Origin: Phlegmacium glaucopus
Lineage: Eukaryota; Basidiomycota; Agaricomycetes; Agaricales; Cortinariaceae
Assembly: GCA_015039465.1 (NCBI GenBank)
Contig: MU130381.1
Coordinates: 112,080-176,079 of the forward strand
DNA length: 64,000 bases
Reading direction: 5' to 3'
Positions 35,467 through 44,879 of this stretch are shown one piece after another. The notes under the pieces were generated by a model that saw only the letters and a program-made list of their open reading frames with translations, made no database searches and was not told where the DNA came from. A program made the translations under genes and the position numbers. Positions within the stretch are counted from its first letter, which is position 1; each line of letters starts with the position of its first letter.

Positions 35467-35767
35467 TACTTATTGCACTTCTTGAGGCTCGAAACGACCA
35501 ACAACTGTCAAAGAATTTTAATGATATACTGACCAAGGGACACGACACGCACTTTGCAAACCTCACTGCTACCGCTCGTCGAGAGTCTTGACAAAAACAA
35601 GGTAAAAAAAAAAAAAAAAAAAAAAAAAAATACTTATTGCACTTCTTGAGGCTCGAAACGACCAACAACTGTCAAAGAATTTTAATGATATACTGACCAA
35701 GGGACACGACACGCACTTTGCAAACCTCATTGCTACCGCTCGTCGAGAGTCTTGACAAAAACAAGGT
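35467..35767 (+). repeat. 137-bp direct repeat separated by a 27-nt poly(A) run
   Basis: Copy 1 is 35467-35603 and copy 2 is 35631-35767, offset by 164 bp. They are identical except for C at 35566 versus T at 35730. Between them lie 27 adenines (35604-35630); copy 1 is preceded by only four. Both copies keep a reading frame (KILIALLEARNDQQLSKNF and NDILTKGHDTHFANL) ending at the same TGA, so the unit derives from a coding sequence. The arrangement fits a tandem duplication whose A-run expanded, a retroposition scar, or an assembly artefact. Confidence 0.85.
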
Positions 35768-35820
35768 GTACACAATCCAAAAAGGGTTAGTGCTGGATGA
35801 TGACGATTAGCCTGTAAAAA

Positions 35821-36144
35821 ATGTCATTGAAGTGGGCCATTGAAGGAAACAAAAACCCAGCTTCTGACTATAATGATGCATTCCGAAACCTTCAGGCACA
35901 ACAATGAATGAAACAGGTAGTTCCAGCATCAGCCAAAGAAAATGTTGCTGCCAAAGAAGCCATAATCTTTCTACAATGACAGGAGGGAGGCTCAGATGTG
36001 GGCCGGGTGGCTGTGGGTAAGGCCACAAGCATGGACAGTGCCGATATGGAGAGCAAAGCTGTTGGTAGTGACGAGAGGATGAGCAGAATACATGAACAAC
36101 AGGCTGTTGAAGATGAGCCTACCTTTGCTACAATGGGGTGCTGA
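35821..36144 (+). pseudogene. Decayed reading frame of unknown origin
   Basis: One plus-strand frame starts with ATG at 35821 and stays protein-like but is broken by TGA codons at 35905-35907, 35977-35979 and 36142-36144. The open stretches read SLKWAIEGNKNPASDYNDAF, VVPASAKENVAAKEAIIFLQ and GRVAVGKATSMDSADMESKA. It lies directly downstream of the 137-bp repeat, which also encodes a protein-like fragment, so both may belong to one dead gene or a transposon-carried gene. I do not recognise a family. It could be chance, although a single frame carrying three similar blocks argues against that. Confidence 0.4.
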
Positions 36145-36299
36145 TTATGTGGCACTGGACATGGACACTGAATGTGGAAACATAACCTCAAGTGACAAGA
36201 GCGAGGATGATTTAGATGATAGAGATGTCTTAGAATTATGCAAAATTTCACTAAGTCTTTTGTGACAAGTGTGACTCCCTTAAATCTTCCCCGTTGCTC

Positions 36300-36360
36300 C
36301 CAGCCGGTTCTTACAGAACCTTTCGGAGCCCGAATCGTTTGATTAGTAAGAACCGGCTGG
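36300..36360. repeat. Perfect 15-bp inverted repeat with 31-nt loop
   Basis: CCAGCCGGTTCTTAC at 36300-36314 is the exact reverse complement of 36346-36360. It could fold into a hairpin or be the termini of a tiny foldback element. No target-site duplication is obvious next to it. It sits between two gene relics in the gene-poor island. Confidence 0.75.
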
Positions 36361-36469
36361 TCACGAGCCTAGGATAACACCAACGAGTATGTGTACATTA
36401 TTTATAATTGTTTGTCACGGCAGATATTATCTAATTGCAACGACTTCCTTGGTTAGTGAGTACTTATAT

Positions 36470-37400
36470 CAACTCTGTATTTGCCTTCTTCAATTTTAAT
36501 TCCATAATTGGTATCCCACATCGAAAAGCCAGCAGTTATCGAAGCCGACGCTGCCTGGATGGAGTTCCAGATGTGAGTTATCTTTGAACAAGCAAAAATT
36601 CCCCGGAAGACCCACTACATACTAACTAGTACCGCAAATTCGTTCCTAAAATTAAACCAACGGATTTTTCCTTTCGAAAATCCATCGGAGTATTGTCGAC
36701 AGTGCGGAGTTCACCAGCCGGAATTAATTACCATCCGTAGCCACATAGAGGTATGGAATCGAGCGTACTGAGATTCTTAAAGTTCCAGTAATGGTGGCCG
36801 CTGGGTATGATGAGTGTCTCAGCATCGATGTTGATATTCCATGTTACATTGCGTTCTAAAGTATACGTAATCTTTCCAAGCATCTTCAATCAAATTTCAA
36901 CGAGGTCAGAAGTAAGTAACTTACGGTTGTGGACTTAGGCCTCGGTACCAGCTGGATCTAGCAAAGTAAAGGTCACTGAATTTAATAGAGCGTTTCGTGA
37001 TTTCCATACACGACGATCTATCCATCGAACTCGTCACGAAGGGCATTGTTTCCTGTCAGCAACGGTCCAGTACCTTAAATTCTACTATTTTAAAGGATAT
37101 AATACCTTCATTCTGTGGTGCGAAGAATTTATTTCAAGGGCGTGACTGTCGCATCCTTGTTGATCATCTGCAAATTGACAAATGTTCAAGGATTTGAGCT
37201 TCAAATACAATAAACAGTGAGCATCGCAAAGTACCTGCCAACAATAGAGCCAAAATATGGGTGGCCTTCTTGATAAAACGTCTGTTAAGTCCTCGAGCAC
37301 TAATAGGTCTCGTTCGAAAGACAAGGTTCACACGAAAGGCCCACATAGTTATTAAAATCAAGCAAGATACTTATCTCGAAAACCCCCTCTATGACAAATG
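36470..37400 (-). pseudogene. Aldose 1-epimerase (galactose mutarotase) relic
   Basis: Minus-strand translation in shifting frames gives ordered fragments of the galactose mutarotase family. From N to C these are: GHPYFGSIVGRY (about 37250), FFAPQNEG (about 37120), NSVTFTLLDPAGTE (about 36970), GKITYTLERNVTWNINIDAE (about 36880), HHYWNFKNLSTLDSIPL (about 36800), LIPAGELRTVDNTPMDFRK (about 36710) and DNCWLFDV (about 36530). The family counterparts are the FG..VGRYANRI block, the substrate-loop NEGG block, LLDPAGTEGFPG, the H.YWNL motif and the LIPTGE..DV.GTP.DFR block. Stops (for example before LIPAGEL), frame changes and the loss of the conserved N-terminal region show it is dead. The order and strand are consistent with one ancestral intron-containing gene. 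Boundaries are approximate. Confidence 0.75.
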
Positions 37401-37714
37401 ACTTCAAGTATGCTGAGATAGGCATGGCAAAACTGTATAAAGTTAGCTCGATTTGACCCATCAGGAAATTAAACAGGCTCTAAGGCCTTCTGAGGTCAAA
37501 AGCCATATTCTGTGACAGATTTATAAGGACGTAACTTCTTCCTAAGTACTAGATTCATGACCATCTTGTCCATAATGTAAGAAGAGAACGAGTCAGATGT
37601 CCGTTAAATGTCCGATAACACGGCCAACCTCGGTTATAAACCTTCTACAACGTAGACGGAGTGACGATAGGTAGCCTCGAAGCCCCTTGAGTCATTGTGG
37701 GAAGATAGAAGTGT

Positions 37715-38661
37715 TCAGGACTCTAGAAAGTGTTGTAAAGAAGAGCTCGCGGACGTGTTGACAAGATGGTACGACCGCTCGGGCCGTCTCTTGCCCGCCG
37801 CTATGCTATCCATCACCCACTCGGGTCTCACGACATGTTTCTTATGTCGCGAATGCTGGTTCAAAAGCCGATGTGTCTTCGAGGCACTCAGACTTCGCGA
37901 CGTTAAAATGTGGGTGCATTGTGAGGCGGTGCCCCTAAATCTCATGACTCAACCAACAACATAAATGCTTGACTCGACTGATAGAGGGACCTACACAATT
38001 TGACCACCAGCTTGAGTTATAATCTTCTTCATTTCGATATCAGTCGTGGCTTCTAGATATCCATTGATGTATATTTTAGTATCTTTCAAGATGCCGGCAT
38101 CATGATTTGTTGTTTCTCGTTGAGCAGACAGTTTCTCTGTTCGATCTAACATGTAACGTCTTTGTTTTCCACGCCCTTCGCCAACTTGGTGACCGGTAGC
38201 GAAAGCTACGACATGATCTAGTCGTGATGCTTTAGCTGAAGGAGAATCTTAACGTAAACTCAACACGCACCCGTACGATCGGCAATATTTGAATGAGTGA
38301 TGGGATTAGATGTATCAGACAATGTATCCAACAATTGATCGGTCAAGGCCGATAATAGAGGTAGCGGGTCTGAGTCGCGTCTGGGATAGTTCCAAAGTCT
38401 TCAAACTGTTCAACCATGTTACATTTAAATGAGCCTACTTCTTGGATAGTACATTGCCAAAGTTTCGAGTCTCTTCGTTCTGCGGGGCTTTCTTTCGTGT
38501 CACCTGTTTGGAGACGATGGGGAAGTATGCTTCCATAGATGATACAGTCTAGGGATACAATAAAAGTACAGATTCGTGGATTTAAGGAGACATGACAATG
38601 GACTGTTCGAGTTGGCCACTTCAAACGCCGAGATAAAACGTGTTCCCACGCCCTGAGTCAT
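37715..38661 (-). CDS. BRCT-domain protein, probable DNA-damage-response factor
   Basis: The start is ATG at 38661-38659 (MTQGVGTRFISAFEVANSN). Short introns follow, then CIIYGSILPHRLQTGDTKES and QCTIQEVGSFKCNMVEQ. Next is an Asp/Leu linker (DPLPLLSALTDQLLDTLSD) and, near the C-terminus, one BRCT domain: LKDTKIYINGYLEATTDIEM, KKIITQAGGQIV, CTHILTSRSLSASKTHRLL, HVVRPEWVMDSIAAGKRRPE and RSYHLV. The order (glycine pair, THIL, the conserved WV.DS of the last helix) is that of a BRCT fold. It resembles the BRCT module of Rev1, but here it lies at the protein end, with TGA at 37717-37715 and no polymerase domain after it. It appears intact rather than a truncated REV1. It is head-to-head with SSL1, 59 bp away. 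Confidence 0.7.
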
Positions 38662-38720
38662 GGCTGACAAATCACATTAAAAGTTAGGCGCATCCTCCCA
38701 TTAAAAGTACTTCCTCAAGC
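38662..38720. promoter_or_regulatory. 59-bp divergent promoter gap, BRCT protein / SSL1
   Basis: Only 59 bp separate the start codons of the BRCT gene (-) and SSL1 (+). Co-regulation of two genome-maintenance genes is possible but is only inferred from spacing. Confidence 0.4.
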
Positions 38721-40409
38721 ATGTCGAAGCAGGATGACCCAATGGACGTCGACTCCGAGTCTGACATATCCATCGACCTAGAAACAACGAATAAAAGCAA
38801 AGGAAAAAACAAAGCTAAAATTAACGACAAACGAAAAGCAGACAAGAGGAAAGGCAAAGCAAAAGATACAGTAAGTTTGCCATTAGATTCGATAAAATAA
38901 GTATCATGATTGATTTTTGTAGCAAGCATATACTTGGGAAGCATCATTTACGCGTTCATGGGATACAGTACAAGAAGATGAAGCTGGTAGCTTACAAACT
39001 TCCGTTGAAGATCTCATGGCAAGAGGTAGGAGGCGCAGGTCAACCAGCTTCCATCCTCTGCACAAGCGAATACCACCTCCTTACACTTCTTATATTCCAG
39101 ACTTCTTGCACCCGCCTCCGCCATCAGACGTACCATAATCCGACACCTCGTCCTCGTCCTCGACCTCTCATCGTCCATGACAGACCGAGATATGCGTCCC
39201 ACGCGCTTCGACCTGATGTTACAGTATGCGCGTGAATTCATTATCGAGTGGTTTGATCAGAACCCTCTAGGTCAGATTGGGGTTGTTGGGATGCGTGCGG
39301 GACTTGGGGAACGTGTTGGGGAAATGTCAGGTATATTGTGATCAATGCTTTGTGAGGGACTTGTGTTTGACTTGTTCTCTTTTGTCCTCTTTGGGTAGGA
39401 AATCCTCAAGACGTACTCAAATCCATTGCGGATAGACATAAATTAGAGCCTACAGGAGAGCCAAGCCTCCAAAATGCCATCGAAATGGCTCGAGGCAGCA
39501 TGAAGTATGCTGTTGAATTCCTTATCTTTTTTTCTGTTGACGTTAATATCTTCCAGTCACCTTCCAACTCACTCTTCCCGTGAAATAATAATACTCTTCG
39601 GATCTTTGACAACATGCGACCCCGGAAACATCCACGACACGCTAGACTCATGCATTAAGAACAAAATTCGCATCTCAGTTGTCGCTCTCGCAGCAGAGAT
39701 GAAGATATGTCGTGACCTATGCGACAAAACAGGCGGTATGTCTTTCTCTTCGCCTCTAACAGTTCCTCACCGAACTCTAAGGTAGGTCAATTCGGAGTAG
39801 CCATGAACGAAGGTCACTTCAAAGATCTCTTATTCGAACTCGTCCCTCCACCCGCCCAGAAAGCCTTATCCCGCACAGCAGGGACAGGCGCAGCCGCAGC
39901 CAATAACCTCGCAGCTGATTTGATGATGATGGGTTTCCCAACCAGGCTCCCAGATACATCCCCGCCTAGTCTATGCGTATGTCATTCTGAACTGAAAAGC
40001 CAAGGATTTTTATGCCCACGGTGTCTCTCCAAAGTATGCGATGTACCTACAGATTGTGATATCTGCGGGTTGATGATTGTGAGCTCACCGCATTTGGCGC
40101 GTAGTTATCACCATTTGTTTCCTGTGAAACCGTATGAAGCTGTGTAAGTCACATAATTTTTAAATGTTCATCCTTCATATATTGATATACAGTACGCTTC
40201 GCTACAGCCAGAGCGCGGATAATGCGCCAAATTCTTCGTCGATATGTCACGCATGCGCACGACCGTTCCCGGAGAAAACAGCAAGCGCCAAAGAGGGTTT
40301 AAGCCCCATCGGCCGATATCGATGTCCAGATTGTCACTATGATTTTTGTTCAGAATGTGATGTATTCGTGCATGATGTCGTTCATTGCTGTCCGGGCTGC
40401 GGGAAATGA
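38721..40409 (+). CDS. SSL1: TFIIH core subunit SSL1 / p44 (GTF2H2)
   Basis: SSL1/p44 activates the XPD helicase within TFIIH for transcription initiation and nucleotide excision repair. The start [20 protein letters not shown] leads to a Lys-rich segment, then [20 protein letters not shown]. An intron with donor at CAG/gtcaac joins [12 protein letters not shown] to [20 protein letters not shown]. The von Willebrand A domain follows ([53 protein letters not shown]). The C-terminus has cysteine pairs ([21 protein letters not shown]) and a final RING-like C4 zinc module ([24 protein letters not shown]), with a stop at 40407-40409. All expected domains are present in order. Confidence 0.95.
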
Positions 40410-40553
40410 ACAGGTTCATTCGGTCATAACTTGTTTTGATCATGAAAAAAATAACTACGCATACTCTTGATGTATTTTAAAAGTGTAAATGAGGACATTA
40501 AACCGGGCTAATAAGGGAGCATAAATATAACGCGTGTAATAAGCAGAAAAATT

Positions 40554-42515
40554 CTATCGCTGTGGTCTCCCATGTGAGTTGATCTCCCCTGAAACATTGT
40601 GCATCTCATGACGTTCATCATCTCTAAATGGATCCATCGACCGCCTCTGATTCATATCCATCATCCGTGATCCATCCATAAAATCCCCATCGTCGCCTTC
40701 ATCTTCAGGACTCACCAACCCAGTCCTCTCGTTGACTGCTCTTCTTGAATTCCGCCGTTGACTTCCACCTATTACAGCACTTGCTATCCTCCCGTTGGGT
40801 AAATCCTGATGCAAGGGGTGTTGATGATGATCTACATCTTCGTCATCATCATCATCATCACTAGCATCTCCTACAGCCCACAACACCTCATGTTCACCAC
40901 CGCGCGCCTGTTCTTCATCGCCATCCAAATCGCCCTCTCCCACTTCGCCGTTGCCACGCTCAGCCACTTGTTTCGATTTGCCACTTTTTCGTTTCCGTCT
41001 GTTCCGTGGAGAACTGGTTGATTTTATTTTTCCTACTGCAGGTTCGGGTTTTTTGAATGTCAAGAGAACAACGCCTCCTATTAGGACGAGGATGGATACG
41101 AAAATAAGGAAAAGGGTCCATGACTGGTATGCTCCGACTTCATCGTTGAATATCAGTGAATCCAGCCACCTGTTTTGCGCATTAGCTCAAAGTTAAACCA
41201 AAATGAAAGCAGGGAACCCACCCGACTGCGGTGTATACACCATAAAATACGGGAACGACAAGGGTTGAGTCGTATACTTTTAAACCACGATTAAGACAGA
41301 TGATTTGAAGGACGGCGGTAATCGAAAGTAGGATGATAGTAAAAATAGGCGCAGCATGTCCAAATTGATTTCCAGGATTTTCATGAGATAGGGAGCCAGA
41401 TAATAACTTGACGCTAAGTGTAAAGTCAGACCAAAATTCAGAATACCCGCCAGTTAACCTACTCACGTAGCTTTCGCAAAAACTAAACAGCCACCAGCAA
41501 GGCCGCCTCCACAGCATGCCCATCCGATTCCTAGCGTCCAGGCGACTTGTTTATCGTCTTTGGGTGCAACCCAAATTTCCAAACGGTCGGTAACGAATGA
41601 CATCATGGCATCCCATGCATACTTGAAAGCCAAGAAGAAACCACATATTCTCCTCAACCATGACCTCCGACCTACGCCAACTGTTAATGGCATGTTGGAA
41701 ATTGGCAAACCAGAACCTTGTATGACGGGGGGGCGTGATGCAGAGAAAGGAACGGCAGCTAATTCTGTTCTTGCAGCAAGCACGGCATCGAGTCTTGTGG
41801 TGAATATGAGGAGGGAAAATAGGGAAAAAGACATGAAGAAGAAGTAACCCAGCCAACCACCGCGTCGCCAGAGATAGGTGATATGTGTAACATCTGTTTC
41901 GTTGGTGAGACCGCTGTTAATGGAACCGAAAGCGACGATGCCAATAACGCCTAGAATGACGACGATGGTGCCCTGTAGACTTAAATGGAGATTGGAATGG
42001 GTAGATTGTTTGAGAAAGACTTACGTAGATGTCGTTGTGCGTTACGGGGGTGCCTACGAGGAAGCGAGCGAAGAGGAAATTGAAGACGAGGGAAGTTGAA
42101 CCGAGAGGGGCGACGTATTCTGTCAAGAAAGTTTGAGAGGAATGGTTTGAAAAGAGAGAGAGAAAGTAACCAGCTCGCATGTATTCCAGGGCTAGAGTGC
42201 TTCCAATGAGTTGGGAGAGACTACTGAGGCATGAGTATGTTAAAATTGTGGTGGGAGGGGAACCGACATATAAAGAAGCATGCCGAGCAGCCATAAAGGG
42301 CGCATCCAATCTCTTTTGCGATTGGACTTTGGGATTACACTAGTTCGGACCTTTTGAAGATGTTTCAGAATCATTAGAGGGTATACGTGTTATGAGCGTA
42401 CATGGTCAAGTTTTGTGAGGTTAAGACCTGCTGCGTTGAGTATTGAAGCCAAGAGTACAATTGAGAGGCCAATGATGAATGCGACGACAGGATTTGCATG
42501 AGAGGAGGGTGACAT
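40554..42515 (-). CDS. NIPA-type (DUF803) magnesium transporter
   Basis: The start is ATG at 42515-42513 (MSPSSHANPVVAFIIGLSIV). The protein has about nine membrane segments. Recognisable NIPA family blocks are EYVAPLGSTSLVFNFLFARF, VTHNDIYGTIVVILGVIGIV, STLVVPVFYGVYTAVGW, WTLFLIFVSILVLIGGVVLL and TFKKPE. A large hydrophilic loop follows the fifth segment (AARTELAAVPFSASRPPV). The cytosolic C-terminal tail of about 150 residues has a Lys/Arg patch, then an Asp-rich run with histidines (DDDDDDEDVDHHQHPLHQD). NIPA proteins transport Mg2+ and related divalent cations; the exact substrate here is inferred. The stop is at 40556-40554, convergent with SSL1 by 144 bp. The start codon lies 28 bp from that of the divergent TCP11 gene. 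Confidence 0.88.
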
Positions 42516-42551
42516 CCAAGGTCAAGAGCAGTTTCACAGCCACATGTCACC
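42508..42551. promoter_or_regulatory. 28-bp head-to-head gap with start codons inside an 8-bp inverted repeat
   Basis: The start codons of the NIPA gene (42515, -) and the TCP11 gene (42544, +) are separated by only 28 bp. They lie inside GGTGACAT (42508-42515) and ATGTCACC (42544-42551), exact reverse complements. Both predicted proteins therefore begin Met-Ser-Pro. The two transcripts must have very short leaders, overlap, or start within the neighbouring coding region. Confidence 0.65.
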
Positions 42552-44136
42552 TATGTCTCCTTTCACCATAGAGTCACTCAACCAAATTTATTTTCTTCGT
42601 ATGTTGCTCACAGATCCAGATACTGTTATTCCTCCAGGAAAATCTCTGATATCCATGTTAACAAATGCTAAATTCGATGTGCCTCAAGAAAACACTATTC
42701 TTCACAGCGTCACACAAGTTGCCCATCGAGCCTTTTGGAATGAGGTAAGGAATGACGGATGATGATGTATGTACTACCTGCTTAATACTCCAAAGGCTCT
42801 AGATTCTTTGTCTTCTCCATTACCTTCAGTTCAACTACCTCGGCTTAGTCGCCTATACTTGGATCTCCATGAAGCCTTGGTACCCCTCTTTCCACCATTT
42901 CATCCCATACTCGTCTCTTTGTCATCACCTTTACCTCCTACGTCATCTCCCCTACATTCAACTCTATCCTTTCTCAAGGAAATACTATTTGCTCTCCGTC
43001 AACGTTGCGCACCGGTCAGAGATCCAACTATAGACACTTTATTGGCGTCTTTTTCCTCACCATCACCCTTGCCCCAATTCGTTGTAGATATGATAAAGGA
43101 AATCATCTCTCTCGCCGACCAGATGAAGTCAGATCTCAGTACTTTTGTCATTGGCTCTATGACAGATTCACAACTACTTGATCTCCTCTCAAATGATGTC
43201 AAATCCCGAGAGAGGGATCTTGTTCTCAAAATATGGGGAGCAAAGGACGTCGTGAGACTTAGTTGGCGTGCCTGGCTAGACAATCCACTTGACACTCCAG
43301 ACTATGACAAATGGATCTCAAGATTATTCCACGCTTTGTTTTCCGATAAACCAGTGTCGTGCAGACTCCCAACTACAACCCCTTCTGAATCTACTCAATC
43401 ATTCGCACAGCACGAGCTGCCACCTCAACTCTTCTTCTCGGCTCCTCTTTTACTAGACCTCCAAAACCACTTACAAGCCATAATCATCGCAGCAGCGTTA
43501 CGCTCTCTCGTCCGTTTACCAGCAAACCATCCACCCCAATCTTTCTCAAACTCTGACTTCATGAATCGAATATGGATACTACTCAAATCAGAAATCAACA
43601 CTTCTGACAACACCAAAGATCACGACGATACCGACCGAACCAAAATCATCAACCTCGCAGATGAAGTCGTCCGCGCAACGCAGTTATCTTTCACCTCTGG
43701 AAAACTCAACACCAACGAAGAAGAGACACTCCGGTTGGCCGTCGAACGGATTCTGAGACCCAACGATCTCGTTTTCTTGTTATTGAAGAAACGACTCAAG
43801 GATTATTTGGGAAAACTGTGGCTTTCTTCAAGCTCTTCTTCTGTGGTTCTAAATGGCTCTACTGCTACTACTCGGAGACCTATACCCGAAAAAATGATGA
43901 CTGGCATAGGCCCGAGAGGACAGGAAACTTCTATTTCAGAGAAGAGACTGCAACTTGTGGCTTCAGAGTCTTTGTCCGAACCCCCTCCTTCGAGTAGCTC
44001 CCATCGAACTGAAGCAGAGAGGATGGTCATCCCAGGTTTCGAAGATGTCGTTCTCCGCAAAGTTATCGGTGAAACTGTACGGAAGTTGGGAGATTGTATC
44101 GAGTGGGTTGGCAGTGTTTGGGGGGATCTGCTTTAG
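42544..44136 (+). CDS. T-complex protein 11 (TCP11/SOK1)-domain protein
   Basis: Two exons are read: 42544 to about 42744, then from about 42806. The first ends ...AHRAFWNE and the second continues ALDSLSSPLPSVQLPRLSRL. The TCP11 core follows: LYLDLHEALVPLFPPFHPI, LHSTLSFLKEILFALRQRCA, VRDPTIDTLL, VVDMIKEIISLADQMKSDLS and ERILRPNDLVFLLLKKRLKD. The region PVRDPTIDTL after an RCAP segment is a hallmark of the family. TCP11-like proteins such as yeast SOK1 are linked to cAMP/PKA signalling, but their biochemical action is not established. The C-terminal part is Ser/Pro-rich, then helical (VVLRKVIGETVRKLGDCIEW). The stop is at 44134-44136. Confidence 0.85.
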
Positions 44137-44822
44137 TTCGCTCCTCATCTCTCAAATTCTCATGCAGTGATACCGTAAACACTCAGGTCTCTCATGACGA
44201 GAGTTCTTGCGAGAAGTTTTGATTGACAACTTGCGCTGGGTAGTTAACAACCATCGCGTAGAGTCGATTCGATGAGCGATGTGCGGATCATTGCTGGTCA
44301 CTGGTCACCGATCGAGTACGCACCTCCAAGAAACTATTCAGATACTCGCGTCCGTTCGAACGTCGCAGCTGGTAGCATGCAGATCTGGATTCTGAACCAC
44401 GTTGGGAGAATTACCATCTTGCCTTCGCCATTCCTATTTAACGATATCCGATGCAGATGAGGGATCAGAAATTCTAAAGTAATGTATGCTCCGGGCGATA
44501 AAGGGCCAACAACGCTGCTGGCATGTGTTCTTTTACACGGGCAGCCTCGCCTAGTTATGATATCGCCAAAGAAAATAACTTTTGGGGTGCAACTTGAATG
44601 TAGACATGCGTACGGGTGGATCATAGAACCAATGATAAGGGACGATAAGCAAGTTTGTCAAACTCCGTACTGATGTTGTACTAGTAAGAGAGTGGCGATT
44701 TCGAAGGCATGTTATGTAATTCATCATTGCAAGCTCGGTTTGTTTTATGAGATCCAACCCATATCCTGACACTTCTAGTTTTCCCTTATTAAGCCTCGTC
44801 GGATCTCATCCGTGGATAGACG
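44137..44822. other. Intergenic region upstream of PAL
   Basis: I find no supportable gene or RNA in this stretch. Short frames on both strands have no recognisable protein. It probably holds the TCP11 3' end and the regulatory region of the phenylalanine ammonia-lyase gene. Confidence 0.5.
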
Positions 44823-44830
44823 TATAAAAG
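44823..44830 (+). promoter_or_regulatory. TATA box of PAL gene
   Basis: TATAAAAG lies 40 bp before the chosen PAL start codon at 44870. It is the clearest core-promoter element in the window. A TATA-driven start about 25-35 bp downstream would give a very short leader. Confidence 0.65.
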
Positions 44831-44837
44831 GGCCATC

Positions 44838-44879
44838 ATGGTTCGACGAATTCGAACCAGTTTGTGTCAATGGTCTTAA
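44838..44879 (+). promoter_or_regulatory. Possible uORF and dyad in PAL leader
   Basis: An ATG at 44838 opens a 13-codon frame ending at 44877-44879 and overlapping the PAL start codon in another frame. The same stretch holds an inverted repeat, TGGTTCGA (44839-44846) and TCGAACCA (44852-44859), with a 5-nt spacer. If transcripts begin upstream of 44838 the uORF could limit PAL translation. If they begin at the TATA-expected site it would be excluded. The dyad could be a transcription-factor site. Confidence 0.35.

Noticed and set aside
35604..35630. Poly(A) run as the tail of a LINE or SINE
   Set aside because: There is no retroelement body before it; the flanks are the two copies of the same 137-bp unit. 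Kept as a repeat only.
37695..37964. 89-residue plus-strand frame with several cysteines
   Set aside because: It lies opposite the BRCT exon, whose minus-strand sequence has the conserved BRCT pattern.
40554..41063. Asp/His-rich run of the NIPA tail as an independent metal-binding protein
   Set aside because: It is continuous in frame with the last membrane segment of the transporter.
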